Assembly: GCA_003216295.1 (NCBI GenBank)
Contig: QCJB01000013.1
Coordinates: 1 to 34,935, forward strand
DNA from: Prochlorococcus sp. AG-402-P16
Lineage (GTDB): Bacteria; Cyanobacteriota; Cyanobacteriia; PCC-6307; Cyanobiaceae
Direction: 5' to 3'
Length of the DNA: 34,935 bases
Positions 6,942 through 12,406 of this stretch are shown here, piece after piece (within the stretch, counting starts at the first letter, position 1; each line of letters begins with the position of its first letter). The notes below the pieces were generated by a model, which saw nothing but the letters and a program-made list of their open reading frames with translations, had not been told where the DNA came from and did no database searches. Position numbers and translations under genes: made by a program.

Positions 6942-7181
6942 ATGAAAAAACTCTTTGCTTTTGTTTTTGGTCTTTTTTTGTTTTTCTTCTCTCTTGCAGT
7001 TCAAGCGGAAGATGTTGAACCAATGCCTCAAGAGGAAATAGCTAAAGCACCTTCAATTGATCCAATGTCGGAAGAGGCAATAAATTATTTACTTGGTGAG
7101 GACATATATCAAGGCACTCTTAGTTGGCAAGGCAACAAAGCTTCTAGAAAATTTAATTACGACAAGCCAAAGAATAAATAA
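6942..7181 (+). CDS. Small exported protein
   Basis: A 79-residue protein with a strong signal peptide: MKK start, hydrophobic run at about 4-19 with many Phe, and a likely cut after VQA (residue 22). The mature part is acidic (EDVEPMPQEEIAKAPSIDP), then contains INYLLGEDIYQGTLSWQGNK and a basic end. It probably acts in the periplasm, thylakoid lumen or outside the cell. It starts directly after the stop of the 6843 gene. No family is recognised. Confidence 0.65.
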   Translation: MKKLFAFVFGLFLFFFSLAVQAEDVEPMPQEEIAKAPSIDPMSEEAINYLLGEDIYQGTLSWQGNKASRKFNYDKPKNK

Positions 7182-7242
7182 AACTTATAGAAAAGCACAA
7201 GCAGCTAATTTCTTGATAGAAAAAGAAGCTTAGTCTGACTGT

Positions 7243-7277
7243 CTTGCGCGACAGGATTCAAACCTGCAACCTAAATG
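7243..7277 (-). other. tRNA 3'-end-like fragment
   Basis: On the minus strand this reads a complete T-arm: GCAGG / CCTGT stem with TTTGAAT loop (7251-7267). It is preceded by an AGGTT-type variable loop and followed by CGCGCAA in the acceptor position. No matching 5' half, D arm or good anticodon stem precedes it, so it is not an intact tRNA gene. It may be a scar of integration at a tRNA. Confidence 0.45.
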
Positions 7278-7395
7278 CAGCACAATTATTAGAAAAAACG
7301 ACTCAAAAAGCAAGTAATAGATAGATTTGAAGCAAAAAATAACGCTAGAATACTATATACGTGTCACAGAGCTACCCAAACAATTTTTTGTTTTT

Positions 7396-7420
7396 CGGCT
7401 GCAGGTAGGGGGGCCAGATT
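7396..7420 (+). repeat. Dispersed motif copy 3
   Basis: CGGCTGCAGGTAGGGGGGCC followed by AGATTC. It resembles both the 5' part (CGGTTGAGGTAGG) and the 3' part (CCAGTTCG) seen in the other copies, allowing one- or two-base gaps. It lies at the left edge of the GC-rich block. Confidence 0.4.
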
Positions 7421-7512
7421 CATCCAGCCTTCACCGCTCTTGCAAAAACCCCTCCCCGTTGCTTTAGGGAAGAGGACAAGACAAAACAGTGACCTAAGCA
7501 AGCGCTGAAGTA

Positions 7513-7767
7513 CTAAGCGAGGGGTAGTTTTTCTTTCTTATTATTCTTGAGCTCTTCTTGAAGTTCAACTTCACGATCTGCCAATACTTTGACTTGTTCT
7601 TGATAGCTCTCCTCAAGTTTCTTACGTGAAGCTTCAATATTATCAAATTCTTCTTGATGTTGTTTACGTTTTAGTTCTTCTAACTGACTATCCGAGACAA
7701 CATAAACAGGTCTCATAGGAGATAAGAAAGAGTCAGAGAATACAGCATCAAATAATGACGAATACAC
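7513..7767 (-). CDS. Small coiled-coil protein
   Basis: An 84-residue protein from GTG 7767; the next in-frame ATG at 7716 would remove 17 residues. The start (MYSSLFDAVFSDSFLSPMRP) is followed by PVYVVSDSQLEELKR and a long charged coiled coil (about 30-78, Glu/Lys/Gln rich). I keep the longer start because FDAVFSD plus PVYVVSD resembles other small marine-cyanobacterial proteins of this layout; this is from memory. No catalytic motif is seen. The function is unknown. Confidence 0.6.
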   Translation of the reverse strand: MYSSLFDAVFSDSFLSPMRPVYVVSDSQLEELKRKQHQEEFDNIEASRKKLEESYQEQVKVLADREVELQEELKNNKKEKLPLA

Positions 7768-7828
7768 TAGTAATCTTCAAAGTATATAACTACCATGACT
7801 CGACGCTATAGAATTTAAAAGGATATAA

Positions 7829-7848
7829 ACCGAAGTTTTTGATTCGGT
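7829..7848. repeat. Short perfect hairpin
   Basis: ACCGAA (7829-7834) pairs with TTCGGT (7843-7848) around an eight-base loop, in the 275-base spacer before the DCC-family gene. There is no T run on the plus strand. Its role is not clear. Confidence 0.4.
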
Positions 7849-8042
7849 CTCTACGACCAAGATCATTTGCTACTACTCATGTTTTGTAGAAACCGATAAG
7901 TGCTAAAGAAATACAATCATCTTCTTATTGCATTTAATCAAGTAGTAACATAGATATTGCCAAAGTGTTTCTACACACATTTCATAAACCCCATTTACCG
8001 CACTAATTAGATAAGTTGTATTGAAGAACCTCTGATTTAAAT

Positions 8043-8447
8043 TTGACTAAAGCAAAGCTCACATTACTTTTTGATGGTGGTTGCCCTCTTTGCTTAAGAG
8101 AGGTCAAATTCCTACGATCTAGAGATAAACTTGAAAATATTAATTTTGTAGATATTGATTCATCAGATTTTGAGCCAGATATTTATTCAGGAATAACTTA
8201 TAAAGAAGCAATGGGCAGAATTCATGCGATTAATGAATCAGGTGAAATCCTGAGAGATGTCACTGTCTTTAGAGAAGCATATCGATTGATTGGACTAGGT
8301 TGGATATATGCTCCAACAAGTTGGCCATTATTAGGTCAATTGATAAATCAAGTTTATAAAATATGGGCACAATGGCGTCTACCTCTTACTAGACGTCCAT
8401 CTCTAGAGCAACTTTGTAAAGAAAAAAAATTTTGCAAAGGGAATTAG
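8043..8447 (+). CDS. DCC-family thiol-disulfide oxidoreductase (DUF393)
   Basis: A 134-residue protein with the family signature at its N terminus, LLFDGGCPLCLREV: D11 and the redox pair C14-x2-C17. Then come a beta strand (NINFVDIDSS) and the typical middle segment GRIHAINESGEILRDVTVFR, followed by hydrophobic and Trp-rich parts (LIGLGWIYAPTSWPLLGQLI). DCC proteins have a thioredoxin-like fold; most have no proven substrate. The start is TTG at 8043, since no ATG is available. It is followed by a bidirectional terminator shared with the HLIP cluster that converges from the right. Confidence 0.85.
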   Translation: MTKAKLTLLFDGGCPLCLREVKFLRSRDKLENINFVDIDSSDFEPDIYSGITYKEAMGRIHAINESGEILRDVTVFREAYRLIGLGWIYAPTSWPLLGQLINQVYKIWAQWRLPLTRRPSLEQLCKEKKFCKGN

Positions 8448-8492
8448 CCGAACATCACAAGTTCCACTATGGTGATTAACTTCCAAAGCAAC

Positions 8493-8533
8493 AAAAAAGC
8501 CTCTTCCGTAATGACAGAGAAGAGGCCTTTTTC
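8493..8533. terminator. Bidirectional terminator between DCC gene and HLIP cluster
   Basis: AAAAAAGCCTCTTC (8493-8506) and GAAGAGGCCTTTTTC (8519-8533) form a GC-containing stem, with A and T runs on the two sides, so it works in both directions. It sits between convergent transcripts. Confidence 0.9.
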
Positions 8534-8554
8534 TATTTGGTTTGAAAGGTAGAA

Positions 8555-8680
8555 CTATACAATTCCTGGAATGATCCAGCCTGTTATTCCGTAGTTAATG
8601 ACTGCAGCAAAGAAGCCCATCATGGCTAGACGACCGTTCATTTGCTCGGCTGTTTTCCAGTAGTTTGTTTCTTTGTTCAT
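8555..8680 (-). CDS. High-light-inducible protein (HLIP), 41 aa
   Basis: HLIPs are single-helix relatives of light-harvesting proteins that bind chlorophyll and carotenoid in the thylakoid membrane and dissipate excess energy. This one carries the complete chlorophyll-binding motif E12-x-x-N15-G-R17 (AEQMNGRLAMMGFFAAV) followed by a helix and the end GITGWIIPGIV. Start chosen at ATG 8680; an upstream in-frame extension would run through the neighbouring gene. The ATG shares one base with the stop of the preceding HLIP (TAATG), so the two are likely translationally coupled. Confidence 0.9.
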   Translation of the reverse strand: MNKETNYWKTAEQMNGRLAMMGFFAAVINYGITGWIIPGIV

Positions 8681-8826
8681 TACACGACACCTGGAATGAT
8701 TTGACCGGTTGTTAGATATGCACCTATAAGTGCCCAGCATCCAACAAATGCTGCGTAGCCATTGAGTCGTTCAGCAATTACTTTGCCTTCTTCAACTCTT
8801 GGTGTTTCAGTGGTTTGATTTTTCAT
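8680..8826 (-). CDS. High-light-inducible protein (HLIP), 48 aa, variant motif
   Basis: Single-helix HLIP with the end TTGQIIPGVV common to this cluster. The binding motif reads AERLNGYAAFVG: Glu and Asn are kept but the Arg, which in this family forms the salt bridge to the Glu of a partner helix, is replaced by Tyr. The last 35 bases are nearly identical to those of the preceding HLIP gene, pointing to tandem duplication. It joins both neighbours through TAATG overlaps. Location: thylakoid membrane. Confidence 0.88.
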   Translation of the reverse strand: MKNQTTETPRVEEGKVIAERLNGYAAFVGCWALIGAYLTTGQIIPGVV

Positions 8827-8945
8827 TACACAACACCTGGGATAAGTTGACCGGTTGTTAGGTAGATACCTGTTAATAGAACGAATGCCATCATGGCTGG
8901 TCTGCCGATGCTTCTTTCTAAGATTGTTTTGTTAGTTGGTTGCAT
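8826..8945 (-). CDS. High-light-inducible protein (HLIP), 39 aa, variant motif
   Basis: Short HLIP (MQPTNKTILERSIGRPAMMA at the start) with the helix AFVLLTGIYLTTGQLIPGVV. The motif keeps Glu and Arg (E-R-S-I-G-R) but the chlorophyll-ligand Asn is replaced by Ile. This is the opposite change to that in the next gene downstream, which keeps Asn and lacks Arg. It starts 20 bases after the stop of the first HLIP in the cluster. Location: thylakoid membrane. Confidence 0.85.
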   Translation of the reverse strand: MQPTNKTILERSIGRPAMMAFVLLTGIYLTTGQLIPGVV

Positions 8946-8965
8946 TGTTATAAATAGTTATTGGT

Positions 8966-9172
8966 TTAGAAAATTCCAGGAATGATTTGACCAGTTGAAA
9001 AGTATGAAATCAAAAGACTAACCATACCGATCATTGCCCAACGGCCATTGGTCTTTTCTGCTTCCTCTGGATAGCTGGTGTAGTCCTCTACAAGCTGAGG
9101 CTGTGTTTCACGGCCAAAGATGTTTTGCTTGCCGTACTCAGTAATTACCTGAGATGAAGTTGAACTTGTCAT
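8966..9172 (-). CDS. High-light-inducible protein (HLIP), 68 aa, first of cluster
   Basis: The longest of the four HLIPs, with a polar N-terminal extension of about 35 residues (MTSSTSSQVITEYGKQNIFG at the start) before the intact motif E-K-T-N-G-R (AEKTNGRWAMIGMVSLLISY) and the end STGQIIPGIF. It is the promoter-proximal gene of the minus-strand cluster. Clusters of this kind in Prochlorococcus are stress-induced and related to HLIPs carried by cyanophages; that is family knowledge and not visible here. Start at ATG 9172. Confidence 0.92.
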   Translation of the reverse strand: MTSSTSSQVITEYGKQNIFGRETQPQLVEDYTSYPEEAEKTNGRWAMIGMVSLLISYFSTGQIIPGIF

Positions 9173-9356
9173 TACTGGAATTGCGTTGATGTGAATAAAT
9201 GTAAAGTATGACTTTTTTAAATGAAAGATACGGTCGGGTACGGCTTCTTCTAATAATCAATAAAAACAAGTCTCAAACACTAAATACAACAACTAATTAG
9301 AGAGATATGTACCCAATGATTAGATCTATTGATGACTCTAATAAGTATAAATAGCC

Positions 9357-9403
9357 CGAACTGGTTAGCCCTACTTCAACCGTCCTAATCCGATTGAGAG
9401 CTT
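9357..9403 (-). repeat. Dispersed motif copy 4 (minus strand)
   Basis: On the minus strand it reads AAGCTCTCA, then CGGTTGAAGTAGGGCTAACC and AGTTCG. It shares the 5' block with copy 2 and the 3' block (CTAACCAGTTCG) with copy 5. It lies in the spacer between the divergent HLIP cluster and a pair of small membrane-protein genes. Confidence 0.6.
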
Positions 9404-9452
9404 TTTGTATATTTATCAAAACTTTAAACCAACCAAAATCAAACGTTTAGCC

Positions 9453-9563
9453 ATGCTTGCAATCAACAAAATTACTGCTGCAAAACTAATCGTTCTGTGG
9501 AATCTTCCTGCACTTCTTTTCTTAGCTGGTGCTTTTGAAGTTGGTACAACCGTATTTGCTTAA
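9453..9563 (+). CDS. Small single-helix membrane protein
   Basis: A 36-residue protein from ATG 9453: a short basic start (MLAINKITAAKL) and one hydrophobic helix (IVLWNLPALLFLAGAFEVG). It ends in VFA before TAA. It is divergent from the HLIP cluster and six bases from the next small gene. It may be a thylakoid microprotein; no family is assigned. Confidence 0.5.
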   Translation: MLAINKITAAKLIVLWNLPALLFLAGAFEVGTTVFA

Positions 9564-9569
9564 CTAACA

Positions 9570-9734
9570 ATGTCATCATCTAATAACAGTCCAAAGAATT
9601 GGTCAGAGTGGAATAACACAAAGCATTTCACTGATTATTCAAGAGATTCAGGAACTGGTAAATTTGTACGTTTTACGATTGCTGCCTTGCTTTTCGTTCC
9701 AGTTGTTTTTCTTACTTATATGACTACTATCTAA
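9570..9734 (+). CDS. Small membrane protein with C-terminal helix
   Basis: A 54-residue protein from ATG 9570. The first 31 residues are polar and rich in Ser, Asn and Trp (NWSEWNNTKHFTDYSRD); a transmembrane helix follows (FTIAALLFVPVVFLTYM). It lies six bases after the preceding small membrane gene and is likely cotranscribed. No family is recognised. Confidence 0.55.
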   Translation: MSSSNNSPKNWSEWNNTKHFTDYSRDSGTGKFVRFTIAALLFVPVVFLTYMTTI

Positions 9735-9858
9735 ATTAAAAATATCGACATTAAACCATCCTCTAGCTACATGTACTGATGTAGGGCAATCTTATTTTTT
9801 TGTTTTGATGTCATGCAAAGCTTGATCAACTATAAAGAACAAGTATTTATTTAGCTTT

Positions 9859-10290
9859 ATGCACCGTTTTTTATTTCTTGCACTAACAATAGGAGTTTCT
9901 ATTCCAATAGTTGCTTGTAGTCCAAAGAAGTACACATCACTTGAACCTGTGGTGGTAAAGACTCTTATTAGTGCATCTGAATCTTGGAATGGGGATTCTT
10001 TTAAGTATCCAAGAGGGCAAGCAGAAATGAAACTTGAAAAAATAACTGCTCAATCTGGTTTTAAAACACCTCTACATTTACATCCACAGCCTGGGATTAT
10101 TTATGTACAAAAAGGAACTCTTTATTGTGAAACTAGTGACGGACAATCCCTGACAGTAGGGGCTGGTGAAAGCTTCGCTTCATCCCAGGACACAAGTCAT
10201 TATTGTCAAAACAATAGTAATGAGGAGATGGTAGTTTTTAGCGCCTCAGCTGGAGCTAAAGGTAAGAAAACAACTATAGCGGCTGAATAA
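9859..10290 (+). CDS. Cupin-domain lipoprotein
   Basis: A 143-residue protein with a lipoprotein signal: basic-hydrophobic start and lipobox PIVAC with the modified Cys at position 20. The mature part is a single small cupin barrel. The first cupin motif is visible as HLHPQPGIIYVQKGTLYCE (two His as metal ligands), and the second as QDTSHYCQNNSNEEM with a further His. It is probably anchored at the periplasmic face and may bind a metal and a small ligand. The reaction is unknown. It is followed by a strong terminator, so it is probably a single-gene transcript. Confidence 0.8.
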   Translation: MHRFLFLALTIGVSIPIVACSPKKYTSLEPVVVKTLISASESWNGDSFKYPRGQAEMKLEKITAQSGFKTPLHLHPQPGIIYVQKGTLYCETSDGQSLTVGAGESFASSQDTSHYCQNNSNEEMVVFSASAGAKGKKTTIAAE

Positions 10291-10347
10291 ATAAACGCTT
10301 CCTGATTGAATAAAAAGGTTTACAGCTGATTGCTATCAAAACAAACG

Positions 10348-10372
10348 GGGCTGACTTAGGTCAGTCCTTTTT
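10348..10372 (+). terminator. Rho-independent terminator after the cupin gene
   Basis: An eight-base-pair stem (GGGCTGAC / GTCAGTCC with one G-T pair), a four-base loop and five T residues. It lies 57 bases beyond the stop of the cupin lipoprotein. Confidence 0.85.
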
Positions 10373-10400
10373 CAAGATTAGTTTATGGGGGGAACGATTA

Positions 10401-10637
10401 ATGGTTCCAATTTTTGCAACTTCTACAGAAGCCAACCTTTTGATTTTTGTTGGTGGTGGTGGTTTTGTTTTAATCGGAACTTTTTACTTTGGCCGTCTAA
10501 TTACATTCTTTTTTCCAGAAAAACCATTAACCAGAAAAAGTAAGGAGGAGAACGAGGAACTTACTTCAAAACAAAAAGAATTTGTCGAATTTCTCGAGAG
10601 GGCCTCAAAACAATCAAAGGATAAGAAGAATGACTGA
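10401..10637 (+). CDS. Small membrane protein with charged tail
   Basis: A 78-residue protein with one or two hydrophobic segments at about 10-38 (LLIFVGGGGFVLIGTFYFG and LITFFF), then a long charged cytoplasm-like helix rich in Lys and Glu. The ATG at 10401 is preceded by GGGGGGAACG, an unusually G-rich ribosome site at good spacing; an out-of-frame ATG at 10385 is not used. No family is recognised. Confidence 0.6.
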   Translation: MVPIFATSTEANLLIFVGGGGFVLIGTFYFGRLITFFFPEKPLTRKSKEENEELTSKQKEFVEFLERASKQSKDKKND

Positions 10638-10704
10638 AAAGAATTAAGCCATTAAACACCTACTCTTAACCCTGACGAGCAAGTAACAAGAAAGAAAAGC
10701 CCTC

Positions 10705-10995
10705 TTACATTGAAGAAATAAAACAAGTTTTAAATGAATCGGTAATGAAATAACCTTGTCGAACTAATTCATCAAAAACAATTGCACCTTTTGCTTTTTG
10801 ACCTATGGATGGGGGCAAGCACTTATCTAAAACAGCAGCTAAACAAGTGATCCAAACACTACCATGGCAAACAAGAGCAGCCTTACAAATATGTTTTGGT
10901 GCAATTTTTAGACAGCCTTGAGTATGAGAAACTTTAATACTTTGCATTTGAGTATCTAGTTCTATCTCCAGCATCTCTAATTCATCCTTTGTCAT
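10705..10995 (-). CDS. Hypothetical protein with four scattered Cys
   Basis: A 96-residue soluble protein from ATG 10995. It has an acidic N-terminal helix (KDELEMLEIELDTQM) and then a Cys-containing core (QGCLKIAPKHICKAALVCHG and ITCLAAVLDKCLPPS) that could bind metal or form disulfides. No known domain is recognised. The only same-strand neighbour is the small membrane gene about 40 bases upstream, which may share its promoter. Confidence 0.5.
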   Translation of the reverse strand: MTKDELEMLEIELDTQMQSIKVSHTQGCLKIAPKHICKAALVCHGSVWITCLAAVLDKCLPPSIGQKAKGAIVFDELVRQGYFITDSFKTCFISSM

Positions 10996-11035
10996 CTCTG
11001 ATCCTGAAGAATAGCATTCGAGTAATAATTGATAA

Positions 11036-11170
11036 TTAATTTATTTTCCTTCTCTGTTTTCTGCTCAAAGTCATCATTAAAATCAAAGCATGATTTATTA
11101 AAAAAGCGAAGAGTACTGCAATAGGTAGACTTGTTAAAAGAGCTATTAGCCATTGAGAGGTATCTTCCAT
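11036..11170 (-). CDS. Small single-helix membrane protein
   Basis: A 44-residue protein from ATG 11170: a short acidic start (MEDTSQW), a long hydrophobic helix (LIALLTSLPIAVLFAFLI and beyond) and a basic end (SRKQRRKIN) that would sit on the cytoplasmic side by the positive-inside rule. The 96-residue gene follows downstream on the same strand. No family is recognised. Confidence 0.5.
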   Translation of the reverse strand: MEDTSQWLIALLTSLPIAVLFAFLINHALILMMTLSRKQRRKIN

Positions 11171-11242
11171 TAAATAATTTTAAACTCTATTGATTAATTA
11201 AATCCTTTTTCTCGTTCCTATCGATTCACTAGGAAGTAGTAC

Positions 11243-11476
11243 TTGAGTAAAAGCCGAGGTGTTCAAATCACAAGGAATCAAGTAGAACATATGCATTCGA
11301 ATAGGAGGTTTATGAAACTAAGAACTCCATTTTCTGTCATCAAAAATGCGTTGAGTGATATTCGAGTAATGCATGATTTCAATTACGAAATTCCGTCTGA
11401 AACAAGAGAAGAGTTTTGGAGAGAAGAATGTGAAATCCATCCAACTGCTTCAACATGCAAAGTTTATGACGACTAA
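11243..11476 (+). CDS. Protein with CP12-like C-terminal motif
   Basis: A 77-residue protein. The last 16 residues (ECEIHPTASTCKVYDD) match the C-terminal loop of CP12: Cys-x8-Cys (C63 and C72), a Pro in the loop and the terminal YDD, as in the typical ending CNENPEAAECLIYDD. In CP12 this part inserts into glyceraldehyde-3-phosphate dehydrogenase and inhibits the Calvin cycle when oxidised. The N-terminal CP12 half with its own Cys pair is absent. Instead there is a basic segment (about 1-45, Arg-rich). The start is TTG 11243 with AGGAAG before it. It may be a redox regulator of GAPDH; this is inferred from the tail only. Confidence 0.6.
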   Translation: MSKSRGVQITRNQVEHMHSNRRFMKLRTPFSVIKNALSDIRVMHDFNYEIPSETREEFWREECEIHPTASTCKVYDD

Positions 11477-11491
11477 TAAAACAAAGATTTA

Positions 11492-11674
11492 ATGGATCCA
11501 CTAGATCCTGCTCTTCAAAGTACAGCCGTGTCAGGAGTTAAGCCATTATTAACTCTGGCTATTTTTGCTGGATTAGGATCTTTTTTTCTTGGAGCACTTG
11601 CTACTGCTATTAGAAGAGGAATGAAAGAAAATGGCTGGTTCAAATTCAACCAAGAAAAAGAAGAGCGTGACTAA
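11492..11674 (+). CDS. Small single-helix membrane protein
   Basis: A 60-residue protein from ATG 11492. One hydrophobic helix (LLTLAIFAGLGSFFLGALAT, about 19-38) is followed by a basic and then mixed-charge tail (IRRGMKENGWFKFNQEKEER). It lies 15 bases after the CP12-like gene and is probably cotranscribed. No family is recognised. Confidence 0.6.
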   Translation: MDPLDPALQSTAVSGVKPLLTLAIFAGLGSFFLGALATAIRRGMKENGWFKFNQEKEERD

Positions 11675-11743
11675 AAGATTGTTCTGATTGATTTATGAGG
11701 ATGGGAAAATATAAATGCAATACTTGAATTTCAAAAAGCCAGC

Positions 11744-11765
11744 ATAGGTAGGACTAACCAGTTCG
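11744..11765 (+). repeat. Dispersed motif copy 5
   Basis: ATAGGTAGGACTAACCAG followed by TTCG. It matches the 3' part of copy 4 at 17 of 19 positions but lacks the CGGTTGA start. Confidence 0.55.
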
Positions 11766-11927
11766 ATGATTCTTACATATTGAGTTTTTTTTATAAGTTC
11801 TTAGATAAATATTTGGATTCTACAAATCTCCAAACATCGACTTTGTTTATTTCCTAAGACTCTTTAATCAATGATTAAGATTGCTGTTTTTCAAGACGAC
11901 ATCCAATAACTTATGACCTTTCTCAAA

Positions 11928-12098
11928 CTAAGAAGAAGGATAAAGTTTTGACACTCTCTTTGATTGTCTTGCAAGTTCTCTTCGCTTGAATTTTTGATTA
12001 GTCATTCTGGTAAATATAAAACCTGGAATGATCCATATTGAGGCAATCAGGAAAGTCATCAAAACTTGATTATGAAAGATATTTTCAAATAGATCCAT
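11928..12098 (-). CDS. Small membrane protein with basic tail
   Basis: A 56-residue protein from ATG 12098. A hydrophobic helix (VLMTFLIASIWIIPGFIF, about 12-29) is followed by a strongly basic cytoplasmic-type tail (NQKFKRRELARQSKRVSK). The layout resembles the gene at 11036-11170. No family is recognised. Confidence 0.5.
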   Translation of the reverse strand: MDLFENIFHNQVLMTFLIASIWIIPGFIFTRMTNQKFKRRELARQSKRVSKLYPSS

Positions 12099-12406
12099 CG
12101 TAAATTAATTTAATTCTTAATTTTCTAATGCTGGTTCCAAAAAAAGATAATCGTGACAATGGGTTTGTACGGATAGCCAATCAGATTGATTTCGCATATA
12201 TTGCACGATCTGCTAAATAAATAGTCAAACTTATGACCAACTTAATTTTCTTAATAATCAACGGCTGCAGCGAAACAAAGTATTTTTTAAGAAAGGTATA
12301 AAGCGTCACATAGCTTCTTTCTCATTAAATTTAATTATCTAGCCCCCTATTTTTTAAGGGCTTTTTCATATTTTTCTATAGCCTATAGAAAATCCACTCA
12401 AGAAAT
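12099..12406. other. Spacer with a terminator but no clear gene
   Basis: A 30-codon plus-strand frame (12128-12220, starting MLVPKKDNRDNGFVRIANQI) is possible but weak. About 120 bases after it comes a terminator. Something transcribed on the plus strand must end here, either that small frame or a small RNA. Confidence 0.4.
12341..12366 (+). terminator. Rho-independent terminator with no obvious gene before it
   Basis: AGCCC (12341-12345) and GGGCT (12358-12362) form the stem, with further C/G and A/T pairing inside, followed by a T run. It lies about 40 bases before the start of the PLP-enzyme gene at 12407 and must serve an upstream transcript. Confidence 0.65.

Larger units (their letters stand above)
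7182..7512. other. Spacer with tRNA-like fragment and GC-rich structured block
   Basis: No reading frame is convincing. The first part holds a tRNA 3'-like fragment. From about 7395 to 7480 the base composition becomes clearly richer in G and C than the surroundings. There are complementary runs (CCCCTCCCC near 7450 and GGGAAGAGG near 7467), and the third copy of the dispersed motif lies at its start. This looks like a structured RNA candidate. Confidence 0.45.

Noticed and set aside
6708-7031. Minus-strand frame of 107 codons
   Set aside because: It is antisense to the 6843 and 6942 genes, and its Phe/Lys-rich composition is the mirror of the signal peptide on the plus strand.
12128-12220. 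30-codon plus-strand frame before the terminator at 12341
   Set aside because: Weak ribosome site and no recognisable features; mentioned only as one possible source of the terminated transcript.
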